From NCBI RefSeq assembly GCF_023509015.1, contig NZ_CP094975.1:4085501-4149500 (forward strand): a stretch of 64,000 nucleotides of DNA, given 5' to 3'. The notes under the pieces are model-generated. The model had not been told where the DNA came from and did not search any database. It worked only from the letters and a program-made list of their open reading frames with translations. Source of the stretch: Pseudomonas abieticivorans (GTDB lineage Bacteria > Pseudomonadota > Gammaproteobacteria > Pseudomonadales > Pseudomonadaceae). Position numbers and translations under genes: made by a program. Shown one piece after another: positions 1 to 7,723 of this stretch (positions within the stretch are counted from its first letter, which is position 1; each line of letters starts with the position of its first letter).

Positions 1-266
1 GGGCAGGCGTTGGCGCCTTCGATACAGTAGGGCACGCGTTTGCGAGGTGGAGCAGGGATGGTGGTTTCGACGGTAATGCGGTGTTCCCAGCCGTCGCCGA
101 AGTCGTACAGGTAGTCGAAGGCCTTGGTGCCGCTGAGGGCCTTGGTCAGGGTTTTGCGGGCTTGATTGTTAATCGGCAGGAGGCCGTCGGGTTCGGTGGC
201 CTGCAGTTCAATGTGCAAAACCAGCAGGTTTGGCGGACTTTTTTTCGGGCGAGCGGTTTTGACCAT
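1..266 (-). CDS. pRiA4b ORF-3-like family protein, 5' part (runs off the window)
   Basis: The reading frame begins with an ATG at 266 and is open to the window edge, giving 88 residues. The segment FDYLYDFGDGWEHRI followed by a cysteine-containing ..CIEGANACP is the hallmark of the pRiA4b ORF-3-like family, small proteins of unknown function often found in accessory DNA. The N-terminal strand LLVLHIELQATEP is also typical. The residues that usually separate these two parts, a W-R-R/V-P..LH..GW..HLHEF block of about 45-50 residues, are missing: TEPDG runs directly into LLPINNQARKTLTKAL. The frame is kept across this point, so it looks like an in-frame internal deletion. It lies downstream of nrdA on the same strand, after a terminator. 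Function is unknown. Confidence 0.65.
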   Translation of the reverse strand, partial: MVKTARPKKSPPNLLVLHIELQATEPDGLLPINNQARKTLTKALSGTKAFDYLYDFGDGWEHRITVETTIPAPPRKRVPYCIEGANAC

Positions 267-345
267 GGGAGGTTTCACGAGGTCGACGGGATTAGGCGGG
301 AGGGTAGCAGTTTTTGGTATTGCACCAGCAGGGAAAGGCCTCTGG

Positions 346-398
346 CGAGCAAGCTCTGCTCCCACAGTTTACCGGGCAAGCTTTGCTTGCACAGTTAC
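346..398. repeat. Two degenerate copies of a GCAAGC..TGC..CACAG repeat
   Basis: In the spacer downstream of nrdA, GCAAGCTCTGCTCCCACAG and GCAAGCTTTGCTTGCACAG occur about 30 bases apart with similar flanks (AGTTTACCG and AGTTACCG). They resemble half-elements of the GTGGGAGCAAGC palindromes seen elsewhere in the window. Both are degenerate and no gene is present here. Confidence 0.4.
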
Positions 399-409
399 CG
401 AGCAGGCAC

Positions 410-434
410 AAAAAAGCCAACCCGAAGGTTGGCC
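410..434 (-). terminator. Rho-independent terminator of nrdA
   Basis: On the minus strand a 7-bp stem GCCAACC/GGTTGGC with a TTCG loop is followed by a run of six T. It begins about 12 bases after the nrdA stop that is read, and 23 bases after the conserved stop. Confidence 0.85.
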
Positions 435-445
435 TTATCGTGTTG

Positions 446-3343
446 CTAGCTACGCTTTACTGGCAAGCTTCGCAATCCGGCTCGTCGATCGCGCACGCTT
501 TTGGCACGGGCGCTGGGCCGGCCGGGGCGGTTTGGATGCGGCGAGGTGTCGCCGCCGCTCGACACGGCGTTCAGCTTGCCGGTGTTGATGGTCGACTTCT
601 CGGTGCTGGTCGCGGCCAGGGCACGGAGGTAGTAGGTGGTTTTCAGGCCACGGTACCAAGCCATGCGGTAGGTCACGTCCAGCTTCTTGCCCGAGGCGCC
701 GGCGATGTACAGGTTCAGCGACTGAGCCTGGTCGATCCACTTCTGGCGACGGCTGGCGGCGTCGACGATCCACTTGGTGTCCACTTCGAAAGCAGTCGCG
801 TAGAGGTCTTTGAGCTCTTGCGGGATGCGCTCGATCTGTTGCACCGAACCATCGTAGTATTTCAGGTCGTTGATCATGACCGAGTCCCACAGGCCGCGGG
901 CTTTCAGGTCGCGAACCAGGTAGGGGTTGATCACGGTGAATTCGCCCGACAGGTTCGATTTCACGTACAGGTTCTGGTAAGTCGGTTCGATCGACTGCGA
1001 TACGCCAGTAATGTTGGCGATGGTGGCGGTCGGTGCGATGGCCATGATGTTGGAGTTACGAATACCCTTCTGAACGCGGGCACGTACCGGCGCCCAGTCC
1101 AGGGATTCGTTGAGGTCCACATCGATGTACTTCTGGCCACGGGCTTCGATCAGGATCTGTTGCGAGTCCAGTGGCAAGATGCCTTTGGACCACAGCGAAC
1201 CCTGGAACGTCTCGTAGGCGCCGCGCTCGTCGGCCAGGTCGCAAGAAGCCTGGATGGCGAAGTAGCTGACCGCTTCCATCGACTTGTCGGCGAACTCGAC
1301 GGCAGCGTCCGAGCCGTACGGGATGTGCTGCAGGTACAGGGCGTCCTGGAAGCCCATGATGCCCAAGCCCACCGGGCGGTGCTTGAAGTTGGAGTTCTTG
1401 GCCTGTGGCACCGAGTAGTAGTTGATGTCGATGACGTTATCGAGCATGCGTACTGCGGTGTTCACGGTGCGCTCAAGCTTGGCGGTGTCCAGCTTGCCGT
1501 TCACGATGTGGTTCGGCAGGTTGATCGAGCCCAGGTTGCAAACGGCGATCTCGTCCTTGTTGGTGTTCAAGGTGATCTCGGTGCACAGGTTCGAGCTGTG
1601 GACCACACCCACGTGCTGCTGCGGGGAGCGCAGGTTGCACGGGTCTTTGAAGGTCAGCCATGGGTGGCCGGTTTCAAACAGCATGGACAGCATTTTACGC
1701 CACAGGTCTTTGGCCTGGATGGTTTTGAACACCTTGATCTTGTTGTACTCGGTCAGGGCTTCGTAGTACTCGTAGCGCTCTTCGAAAGCCTTGCCGGTCA
1801 GGTCGTGCAGATCAGGCACTTCGTTGGGCGAGAACAGGGTCCACTTGCCGTCATCGAAGACGCGCTTCATGAACAGGTCGGGGATCCAGTTGGCCGTGTT
1901 CATGTCGTGGGTACGACGGCGATCGTCACCGGTGTTTTTACGCAGCTCGATGAATTCTTCGATGTCCAGGTGCCAGGTTTCCAGGTAGGCGCACACGGCG
2001 CCTTTGCGCTTGCCGCCCTGGTTGACCGCGACGGCGGTGTCGTTCACCACTTTCAGGAACGGCACGACGCCTTGCGACTTGCCGTTGGTGCCCTTGATGT
2101 ACGAACCCAGTGCACGCACAGGCGTCCAGTCGTTGCCCAGGCCGCCGGCGAATTTGGACAACATGGCGTTGTCGTGGATGGCGCCGTAGATGCCCGACAG
2201 GTCGTCTGGCACGGTGGTCAGGTAGCAGCTGGACAGTTGCGGGCGCAGGGTGCCGGCGTTGAACAGGGTTGGGGTCGACGACATGTAGTCGAAGGACGAC
2301 AACAGGTTGTAGAACTCGATCGCACGGTCTTCTTTGTTCTTCTCTTCGATCGCCAGGCCCATGGCCACGCGCATGAAGAAGATTTGTGGCAGTTCGAAGC
2401 GCACGCCATCCTTGTGGATGAAGTAGCGGTCGTACAGGGTTTGCAGGCCCAGGTAGGTGAATTGCTGATCGCGCTCGTGGTTGATCGCCTTGCCCAGTTT
2501 TTCCAGGTCGAAGGTGGCCAGCACCGGGTTCAGCAGTTCGAATTCGATACCCTTGGCGACGTAGGCAGGCAGGGCCTTGGCATACATGTCGACCATTTCG
2601 TGGTGGGTGGCGCTGTCCGCTACCTGCAGGAAGCTCAGGCCTTCGGCACGCAAGGTGTCCATCAACAGGCGGGCGGTAACGAACGAGTAGTTCGGCTCAC
2701 GCTCCACCAGGGTGCGCGCGGTCATCACCAAGGCGGTGTTGACGTCTTTGAGGGCGACGCCGTCGTAGAGGTTTTTCAGGGTTTCGCGCTGGATCAGGTC
2801 GCCGTCGACTTCTTCCAGGCCTTCGCACGCTTCGGTGATGATGGTGTTCAGGCGGCCCATGTCCAGCGGCGCGAAGCTGCCGTCGTCACGGGTGATGCGG
2901 ATGCTTGGGTGGGCTTCGACCGGGGCTTCGGACGGGGCGCGGGTGGCGCGTTCCTTGGAGCGGTCGTTGCGGTAGATCACGTAGTCGCGGGCTACTTTCT
3001 GCTCGCCGGCACGCATCAGCGCCAGTTCGACCTGGTCCTGGATTTCTTCGATGTGGATGGTGCCGCCCGAAGGCATGCGACGCTTGAAGGTGGCAGTGAC
3101 CTGTTCGGTCAGGCGCGCCACGGTGTCGTGGATGCGCGACGAGGCAGCAGCGGTGCCGCCTTCAACTGCGAGGAAGGCCTTGGTGATGGCGACGGTGATC
3201 TTGTCATCGGTGTAAGGAACGACAGTGCCGTTACGCTTGATCACACGCAATTGACCGGGCGCGGTGGCGTTCAGATCCTGGTTGGAGTCTGTTGCCTGGG
3301 GCACCTGGCCTTGCGGGTTCTCGCGAGTTGTGTCGGTTTGCAT
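446..3343 (-). CDS. nrdA: Ribonucleoside-diphosphate reductase alpha subunit (class Ia), C-terminal tail frameshifted
   Basis: Large subunit of class Ia ribonucleotide reductase, which reduces ribonucleotides to deoxyribonucleotides with the NrdB radical subunit (not in this window). Two N-terminal ATP-cone domains (about residues 30-120 and 145-235) precede the catalytic barrel, as in other Pseudomonas NrdA. The barrel contains SSCYL and AVCNLGS (the active-site cysteine pair), NLCTEITLNT (thiyl-radical Cys and Glu) and the YYLRALAATSTEKS radical-transfer tyrosines. The ATG at 3343 is preferred over an upstream GTG because GGAG lies 6 bases before it. The frame as read ends in an unrelated basic tail (RAKSVRDRRAGLRSLPVKRS) at 446. 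One base over, the family tail PVPKACAIDEPDCEACQ-stop is intact and ends at 457. An extra base near 538 explains the change. Without the CEAC pair the enzyme could not be re-reduced by thioredoxin or glutaredoxin, so this is either a sequence error or a damaging mutation. Confidence 0.95.
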   Translation of the reverse strand: MQTDTTRENPQGQVPQATDSNQDLNATAPGQLRVIKRNGTVVPYTDDKITVAITKAFLAVEGGTAAASSRIHDTVARLTEQVTATFKRRMPSGGTIHIEEIQDQVELALMRAGEQKVARDYVIYRNDRSKERATRAPSEAPVEAHPSIRITRDDGSFAPLDMGRLNTIITEACEGLEEVDGDLIQRETLKNLYDGVALKDVNTALVMTARTLVEREPNYSFVTARLLMDTLRAEGLSFLQVADSATHHEMVDMYAKALPAYVAKGIEFELLNPVLATFDLEKLGKAINHERDQQFTYLGLQTLYDRYFIHKDGVRFELPQIFFMRVAMGLAIEEKNKEDRAIEFYNLLSSFDYMSSTPTLFNAGTLRPQLSSCYLTTVPDDLSGIYGAIHDNAMLSKFAGGLGNDWTPVRALGSYIKGTNGKSQGVVPFLKVVNDTAVAVNQGGKRKGAVCAYLETWHLDIEEFIELRKNTGDDRRRTHDMNTANWIPDLFMKRVFDDGKWTLFSPNEVPDLHDLTGKAFEERYEYYEALTEYNKIKVFKTIQAKDLWRKMLSMLFETGHPWLTFKDPCNLRSPQQHVGVVHSSNLCTEITLNTNKDEIAVCNLGSINLPNHIVNGKLDTAKLERTVNTAVRMLDNVIDINYYSVPQAKNSNFKHRPVGLGIMGFQDALYLQHIPYGSDAAVEFADKSMEAVSYFAIQASCDLADERGAYETFQGSLWSKGILPLDSQQILIEARGQKYIDVDLNESLDWAPVRARVQKGIRNSNIMAIAPTATIANITGVSQSIEPTYQNLYVKSNLSGEFTVINPYLVRDLKARGLWDSVMINDLKYYDGSVQQIERIPQELKDLYATAFEVDTKWIVDAASRRQKWIDQAQSLNLYIAGASGKKLDVTYRMAWYRGLKTTYYLRALAATSTEKSTINTGKLNAVSSGGDTSPHPNRPGRPSARAKSVRDRRAGLRSLPVKRS

Positions 3344-3731
3344 CTGTGTCTCCACATTCTTAATGTTTGTTTAGGCACCATGGGGGTGCCTACCGTTCCA
3401 TCTCGAAGCAGCGCACCGGGCGACCTGTGGCACAAGAACGTGGCAACGGGGCACGCCATTGACTGGGGCCCTGTGCTGCACGACGTTGTCACACCCCCCG
3501 GATCGCCGGGTGTTCATGTTACGAATGGTCTGGAATAGGCTTCTTCGAAATCCCATCCCTGGTTGAAAACTGCTAGGCCTGCACGTTCTGCGTTGCAACA
3601 CCCGTACCGCTTCACTGCTGCCTTTCGCGTGTGCGCCAGGGCATGAAAAAAACGCTTGCTCGGGGGGTAAAAAATGCCGAGTCAAGACTTGAGTTTAGCG
3701 CCAGACTTGTGCTTGGGTTTTTGATCAAAAC

Positions 3732-3774
3732 CCAACATGTAGTGTTTTCCCGCGCTGGGGATACAAGATAGTGC
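3732..3774 (-). promoter_or_regulatory. Pair of NrdR-box-like sites upstream of nrdA
   Basis: Read on the minus strand, CACTATCTTGTAT and CACTACATGTTGG resemble the NrdR box (roughly acaCwAtATaTwGtgt). They are repeated about 29 bases apart, close to but slightly less than the usual three-turn spacing. NrdR is the general repressor of ribonucleotide reductase genes, so position and pairing fit nrdA control. Assigned by eye. Confidence 0.5.
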
Positions 3775-3803
3775 GGTCGGGGCGGTAATGCAAGATTGAG
3801 ATC

Positions 3804-3823
3804 TGTGGATAACTTGTGGGTAA
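3804..3823 (-). promoter_or_regulatory. Two DnaA boxes in the nrdA upstream region
   Basis: TGTGGATAA (reverse complement TTATCCACA, a perfect DnaA box) is followed 11 bases later by TGTGGGTAA (one mismatch). In E. coli DnaA binding upstream of nrdA links dNTP supply to replication. The arrangement here, one helical turn apart in the same orientation, suggests the same kind of control. No replication-origin features surround it. Confidence 0.55.
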
Positions 3824-4039
3824 TTTGTGTGTGAAACACCTGAATCCCTTGTAGGCCTTATCTGGCCTGCGCGGGACCGTTTGTCATCGATTTTCACGGC
3901 TGAAAACAGGCTGCTGGAATTCGGCGGGCGCGCACCCTACCACAGAAAAAACGTTTCACCGAGCCGTTTTTAATCCCGCGTGTGCACCTGCCCCGGCGTT
4001 GCTAGAATGCCGCCTATCCCATCGAATGCAGAGGTGCCC

Positions 4040-4750
4040 GTGCAGCCCCACGCCTGGCAAGTATTGATCGTGGAAGATGACCAAAGGCTGGCTGAGTTAA
4101 CCGCCGAGTTCCTGCAGGCCAACGGCTTGCAGGTGACCATCGAAGGCAACGGCAGCGTGGCGGTGCAGCGTATCCTGGCCGAGCAGCCGGACCTGGTGGT
4201 ACTCGACCTGATGCTGCCTGGCGAAGACGGCCTGAGCGTGTGCCGCAAGGTGCGCGACGGCTATGCCGGGCCGATCCTGATGTTGACCGCGCGCACTGAC
4301 GAACTCGACCAGGTCGAGGGGCTGGACACCGGCGCCGACGACTATCTGTGCAAGCCGGTACGGCCGCGCCTATTGCTGGCGCACATCCAGGCGCTACTGC
4401 GCCGCCGCGAAAGCCCGTTGCCGGCAACCCGTGCACAGTATGGCCCGCTGGTGGTGGACAGCGTGCTGCGCGAGGCCACCTTGCGCGGCCATGGGGTGGA
4501 GCTGACCAGTGCCGAGTTCGACCTTTTATGGCTGCTGGTGGCCAATGCCGGTCGCATCCTGTCGCGCGAGGAAATCTTCGTGGCCCTGCGCGGCACCGGT
4601 TACGACGGTCAGGACCGCTCCATCGACATCCGCATTTCGCGGATTCGCCCGCGCATCGGCGACGACCCCGACCACCCGCGGCTGATCAAGACCATCCGTG
4701 GCAAGGGCTACCTGTTCGTGGCGCAGGCTGCCGCGGCGATGCTGCCGTGA
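4040..4750 (+). CDS. rstA: RstA-like OmpR-family response regulator
   Basis: DNA-binding response regulator of 236 residues. The receiver domain covers about residues 1-120: VLIVEDD acidic pocket, phospho-acceptor Asp in VVLDLMLPGEDG, LTARTD and the conserved Lys in CKPVRP. A winged-helix OmpR/PhoB output domain fills the C-terminal half (ELTSAEFDLLWLLVANAG..., RTIRGKGYLF-type wing). The GTG at 4040 gives the usual MQPHAWQVLIVEDD beginning; an ATG further upstream would run through a TAGAAT promoter-like element. It overlaps the kinase gene by 4 bases (GTGA), so the two are translationally coupled. The RstA name is by similarity. The signal and targets cannot be read from the sequence. Confidence 0.85.
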   Translation: MQPHAWQVLIVEDDQRLAELTAEFLQANGLQVTIEGNGSVAVQRILAEQPDLVVLDLMLPGEDGLSVCRKVRDGYAGPILMLTARTDELDQVEGLDTGADDYLCKPVRPRLLLAHIQALLRRRESPLPATRAQYGPLVVDSVLREATLRGHGVELTSAEFDLLWLLVANAGRILSREEIFVALRGTGYDGQDRSIDIRISRIRPRIGDDPDHPRLIKTIRGKGYLFVAQAAAAMLP

Positions 4751-6351
4751 ACTCGATTTTCCTGCGCATCTATGGCGGCATGCTGGCGGCCATGGTGCTG
4801 GTGGCCGTGTTGGCGACCCTCAGCCTGCATTGGCTCAATGAGCATCGCAGCCAGCAATACCGTGAGCGCCTGGCCCACGGCACCATGACCCTAATGGCCG
4901 ACAACCTGGCGCCCATGGACGCCATCGAACGCCAGCGCGCCTTGGCCCTGTGGGGGCGCTTGCTGGGCATCCCCTTGAGCATCGAGCCGCTGGAAGGCGC
5001 CGGCCTGGACAGTGGCCAGCGCAACCAAGTGCTGCAGGGCATGGCGCTGGTAACACCCACTGGCCCCCATGCGGTGCAGGTTTATCGGCGCATTGGCCAG
5101 CAAGCGCTGATGCTCACCGGTGAAGTGCAGCAGATCAGCGAGCAACTGGCGCGGGCGACCATTTACCTGCTGGCCGACGAACTGATGCGCTTCCCCATCA
5201 ACGAACAACCTCAGCGCCTCGCGCAGCTCAAGCAGGACAAGGGCTTCGGCTTCGAGGTGCGGCTGATGACCCCGGAGCGCGCCGACATGGACACCGACCA
5301 GCGCCGTCGGGTGGACGAGGGCGACACGGTGATGGCGCTGGGCCGCGATGGCGATTCGATCCGCGTGTTCGCCGGTATCGCCCGCACCCCATGGGTGTTG
5401 GAAATCGGCCCGCTGTACCAGATGAACCCATACCCGCCTCAGTTGCTGGTGCTGATCGCTGCGTTGGGGCTGTGCCTGGTGGGCTTGATCGTCTACCTGT
5501 TGGTGCGGCGCCTGGAGCGGCGTTTATCGGTGCTGGAGTCCGCCGCCACTCATATCGCCCAAGGCAACCTGGACACCCGCGTGCCGAGCGGCGAGGGCGG
5601 TTCGGTAGGGCGCCTGGCGGCGGCCTTCAATGGCATGGCCGAGCACTTGCAGCGCTCACTGAACATGCAGCGCGAGTTGGTGCGGGCGGTGTCCCATGAA
5701 CTGCGCACGCCGGTGGCACGGTTGCGCTTTGGCCTGGAGATGCTCGGCAGCGCCCGCAGCGATGAAGCGCGGCACAAATACCTGATGGGCATGGACGGCG
5801 ACATCCAGGACCTGGACCGGCTGGTGGACGAAATGCTCACCTACGCGCGCCTGGAGGGCGATGCCCCGGCGCTGGATTTTCAACGGGTGGACCTGGAGGC
5901 GTTGCTCGACCAGGTGATCGCCGAGCTCTCGCCGCTGCGCCCTGGCGTGCGCGTGCAGCGCGGCAGCTGCGTGCACGCCAGTGATGATGGCGCTTGGGTG
6001 GAGGCGGCGCCGCGCTACCTGCACCGGGCCGTGCAGAACCTGGTGAGCAATGCCCTGCGCCATGCTGAAAGCCAGGTCACTTTGAGCTTTCGCATCGGTT
6101 TGCAGCGTTGTCGCATCGACGTCGAGGACGATGGCCCGGGCGTGCCGGAAACCGCTTGGGAAAAACTCTTCACGCCGTTCACCCGCCTGGACGACAGCCG
6201 CACCCGCGCCTCGGGTGGGCACGGCTTGGGGCTGTCGATCGTGCGGCGCATCATTCACTGGCATAACGGCCGGGTATCGATCAGCCACGGCAAGCAACTG
6301 GGCGGCGCGTGCTTCACCTTGGTCTGGCCGCGCCGGCAGGAGGACGCATGA
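4747..6351 (+). CDS. rstB: RstB-like sensor histidine kinase
   Basis: Membrane sensor kinase of 534 residues, partner of the regulator just upstream. A TM segment (about 8-28) is followed by a periplasmic domain, a second TM (LLVLIAALGLCLVGLIVYLLV, about 235-255) and a HAMP linker. The dimerisation domain carries the phospho-His in VSHELRTPVARLRFGLEML. The HATPase domain has the N box NLVSNALRHAE and G boxes DDGPGVP and GGHGLGLSIV. The GTG start overlaps the rstA stop and the ATG of the next gene overlaps this stop (ATGA). The three genes therefore form a tightly coupled operon. Confidence 0.88.
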   Translation: MNSIFLRIYGGMLAAMVLVAVLATLSLHWLNEHRSQQYRERLAHGTMTLMADNLAPMDAIERQRALALWGRLLGIPLSIEPLEGAGLDSGQRNQVLQGMALVTPTGPHAVQVYRRIGQQALMLTGEVQQISEQLARATIYLLADELMRFPINEQPQRLAQLKQDKGFGFEVRLMTPERADMDTDQRRRVDEGDTVMALGRDGDSIRVFAGIARTPWVLEIGPLYQMNPYPPQLLVLIAALGLCLVGLIVYLLVRRLERRLSVLESAATHIAQGNLDTRVPSGEGGSVGRLAAAFNGMAEHLQRSLNMQRELVRAVSHELRTPVARLRFGLEMLGSARSDEARHKYLMGMDGDIQDLDRLVDEMLTYARLEGDAPALDFQRVDLEALLDQVIAELSPLRPGVRVQRGSCVHASDDGAWVEAAPRYLHRAVQNLVSNALRHAESQVTLSFRIGLQRCRIDVEDDGPGVPETAWEKLFTPFTRLDDSRTRASGGHGLGLSIVRRIIHWHNGRVSISHGKQLGGACFTLVWPRRQEDA

Positions 6352-7025
6352 GCCCCTGGCCGGATTGGCAAGCGGGCCCGTATGCCTCGTTCATGGGCGG
6401 GTTGCTGCCACTGGTTGACGATCAACCGTTTGAACCCTTGCCCCAATTGCTGCAACCGACGCGCCTGGACGTCATGTTGATCGACATCTACGGCCCGGAC
6501 CTGATGCCCAGCCAGAAGCCCGTGCTGGTGTCGCAGTGGGCCAAGTACTACTTCATGCACTGGCTGCCGGCGATGCTGGTGTCGCAGTTAGCCTACGGCT
6601 GGTATTTGCCTTTGGCGCTGGATGAAATCGGCATGGTGCTGGATGAGCGCGGCTTGCCCAAGGCGATTGTTTTGCTGCACGCTGGCGAGCCGGGGGCGGC
6701 GGATGAGTCGCTGGAGCCTTGGGTGCAAGCCAACCTGCGACCGTTCATCGAGCAGCTGAGTGCCTACGGCGAGGTGCCGCCTGCGGTGCTGTGGGGCAAT
6801 GCCGGGGATTACCTGGAGTTGAATGTGCGGCGGCTGCAGGCTTTGGGGCTCAACGTTGCACCGGCGCAGGCTTTGCTGGAATCGCGGCGCTCTGCGGATG
6901 GGCGGATTAATCCTTTATACGCGCCGGTACGGTACAAGGCCGATGGCGCGCGTCAGCGGCGTGCGTGCTGCCTGGCGTACAAGGTGGAGTGGGTGGGGCA
7001 TTGTGAGCATTGCCCGTTGGCCTGA
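6348..7025 (+). CDS. FhuF-like siderophore ferric-iron reductase
   Basis: Protein of 225 residues whose last 20 residues contain CC-x10-C-x2-C (CCLAYKVEWVGHCEHC). This is the unusual [2Fe-2S] ligand pattern of FhuF, which reduces ferric siderophores such as ferrioxamine in the cytoplasm. The upstream part (PYASFMGGLLPLV..., ISQ/VSQWAKYYFMHWLPAML) fits the FhuF/IucA-related fold. The start ATG overlaps the rstB stop by 4 bases, and a GGAGGA sequence lies just before it inside rstB. Coupling to a two-component system suggests co-regulation, but no Fur box is obvious. It converges on the L,D-transpeptidase gene. Confidence 0.72.
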   Translation: MSPWPDWQAGPYASFMGGLLPLVDDQPFEPLPQLLQPTRLDVMLIDIYGPDLMPSQKPVLVSQWAKYYFMHWLPAMLVSQLAYGWYLPLALDEIGMVLDERGLPKAIVLLHAGEPGAADESLEPWVQANLRPFIEQLSAYGEVPPAVLWGNAGDYLELNVRRLQALGLNVAPAQALLESRRSADGRINPLYAPVRYKADGARQRRACCLAYKVEWVGHCEHCPLA

Positions 7026-7040
7026 GCCGCTGCGGTAGCC

Positions 7041-7100
7041 TTTTCGCGGTTAAGTCCTACAGGAACACTACCACTCTGTAGGAGCGGATTTATCCGCGAA
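7041..7100. repeat. Short palindromic repeat, degenerate inverted doublet
   Basis: TGTAGGAGCGGATTT followed by ATCCGCGAA is preceded by a degenerate inverted copy (TTCGCGGTTAAGTCCTACA). It occupies the junction between the convergent fhuF-like and L,D-transpeptidase genes and can form a hairpin. It belongs to the family repeated at 9.8, 35.8, 40.1, 44.5 and 63.0 kb. Confidence 0.7.
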
Positions 7101-7122
7101 GCGTACGCCTAGGTCTATCAGG

Positions 7123-7683
7123 TCAAGGCCGAATCTCAATCATCGTCCCATCCTTCACCAGGCTCCACACCTCCTGCATGTCGCCGTTTTTCATGGCAAT
7201 GCAGCCATCGGTCCAATCCAGCGTATTAAAGTACCACTCCGGGTATTCATCGTTGATCGGCGTGCCGTGGATCATGATCATGCCGCCCGGGTCCACGCCT
7301 TCGCGGCGGGCGCGGGCGGCGTCGCCGATGTTGGGGTACGACACGTGGATGGCCAGGTTGAAGCGGTCGCTCACCTTGCGCCAGTCCAGCCAGTAGAAAC
7401 CCTCTGGGGTGCGGCGGTCGCCTTCGTGCTCCTTGGTGCCACGCGGTTGCTTACCCAGGGAGATGCGGTAGCTCTTGAGTGGCTGGCCGTGGCTGATCAG
7501 TTGCAGTTGGCGGCTGGACTTGAGCACCAGCACCTTGTCGATCTGCGCCTGGTCCAAAGGTGGCAGGGCCGGGGTCACGGCAGCGGGCACCTGGGACAGG
7601 GGCTTGGTGACGATGGTTTGGGTGAACGCAGCCGAAGACAGCGACGCAAACGACAGACAGAAAAAGGCGAGCAACCAACGCAT
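7123..7683 (-). CDS. L,D-transpeptidase (YkuD domain), exported
   Basis: Protein of 186 residues starting at an ATG that opens a clear signal peptide (MRWLLAFFCLSFASLSSA); upstream in-frame codons give no sensible N terminus. The YkuD catalytic domain covers about residues 50-185. HGTP and TDGCIAMKN hold the catalytic His and Cys. The motif reads T-D-G-C rather than the commoner S-H-G-C, a variant found in the YafK-like branch. Family members form 3-3 peptidoglycan cross-links or attach or release lipoproteins at meso-DAP in the periplasm. Which reaction applies here cannot be told. It follows the NUDIX gene on the same strand after about 40 bases. Confidence 0.85.
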   Translation of the reverse strand: MRWLLAFFCLSFASLSSAAFTQTIVTKPLSQVPAAVTPALPPLDQAQIDKVLVLKSSRQLQLISHGQPLKSYRISLGKQPRGTKEHEGDRRTPEGFYWLDWRKVSDRFNLAIHVSYPNIGDAARARREGVDPGGMIMIHGTPINDEYPEWYFNTLDWTDGCIAMKNGDMQEVWSLVKDGTMIEIRP

Positions 7684-7723
7684 GTTAACGATCAATCCTG
7701 CAGGTAAATTAAGTCTGTCTGTG

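Larger units (their letters stand above)
3344..4039. other. Long divergent intergenic region between nrdA and the response regulator
   Basis: About 700 bases without a supportable gene. Open frames here are short and lack family features. The half nearest the response regulator holds two NrdR-box-like palindromes and two DnaA-box-like sites. The half nearest nrdA would be a long 5' leader. TAGAAT at 4003-4008 is a plausible -10 element for the plus-strand two-component operon, but I see no good -35. Confidence 0.6.

Noticed and set aside
314..3538. Very long open frame on the plus strand opposite nrdA
   Set aside because: It is the antisense of a clear nrdA, a common effect of GC-rich third positions. 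It has no domain or ribosome-binding site.
3804..3823. DnaA boxes as a replication origin
   Set aside because: There are only two boxes, and no dnaA, gyrB or AT-rich unwinding region nearby. Control of nrdA is a better explanation.
3980..4039. N-terminal extension of the RstA-like regulator
   Set aside because: The extra residues precede the normal MQPHAW.. start and overlap a TAGAAT promoter-like element.
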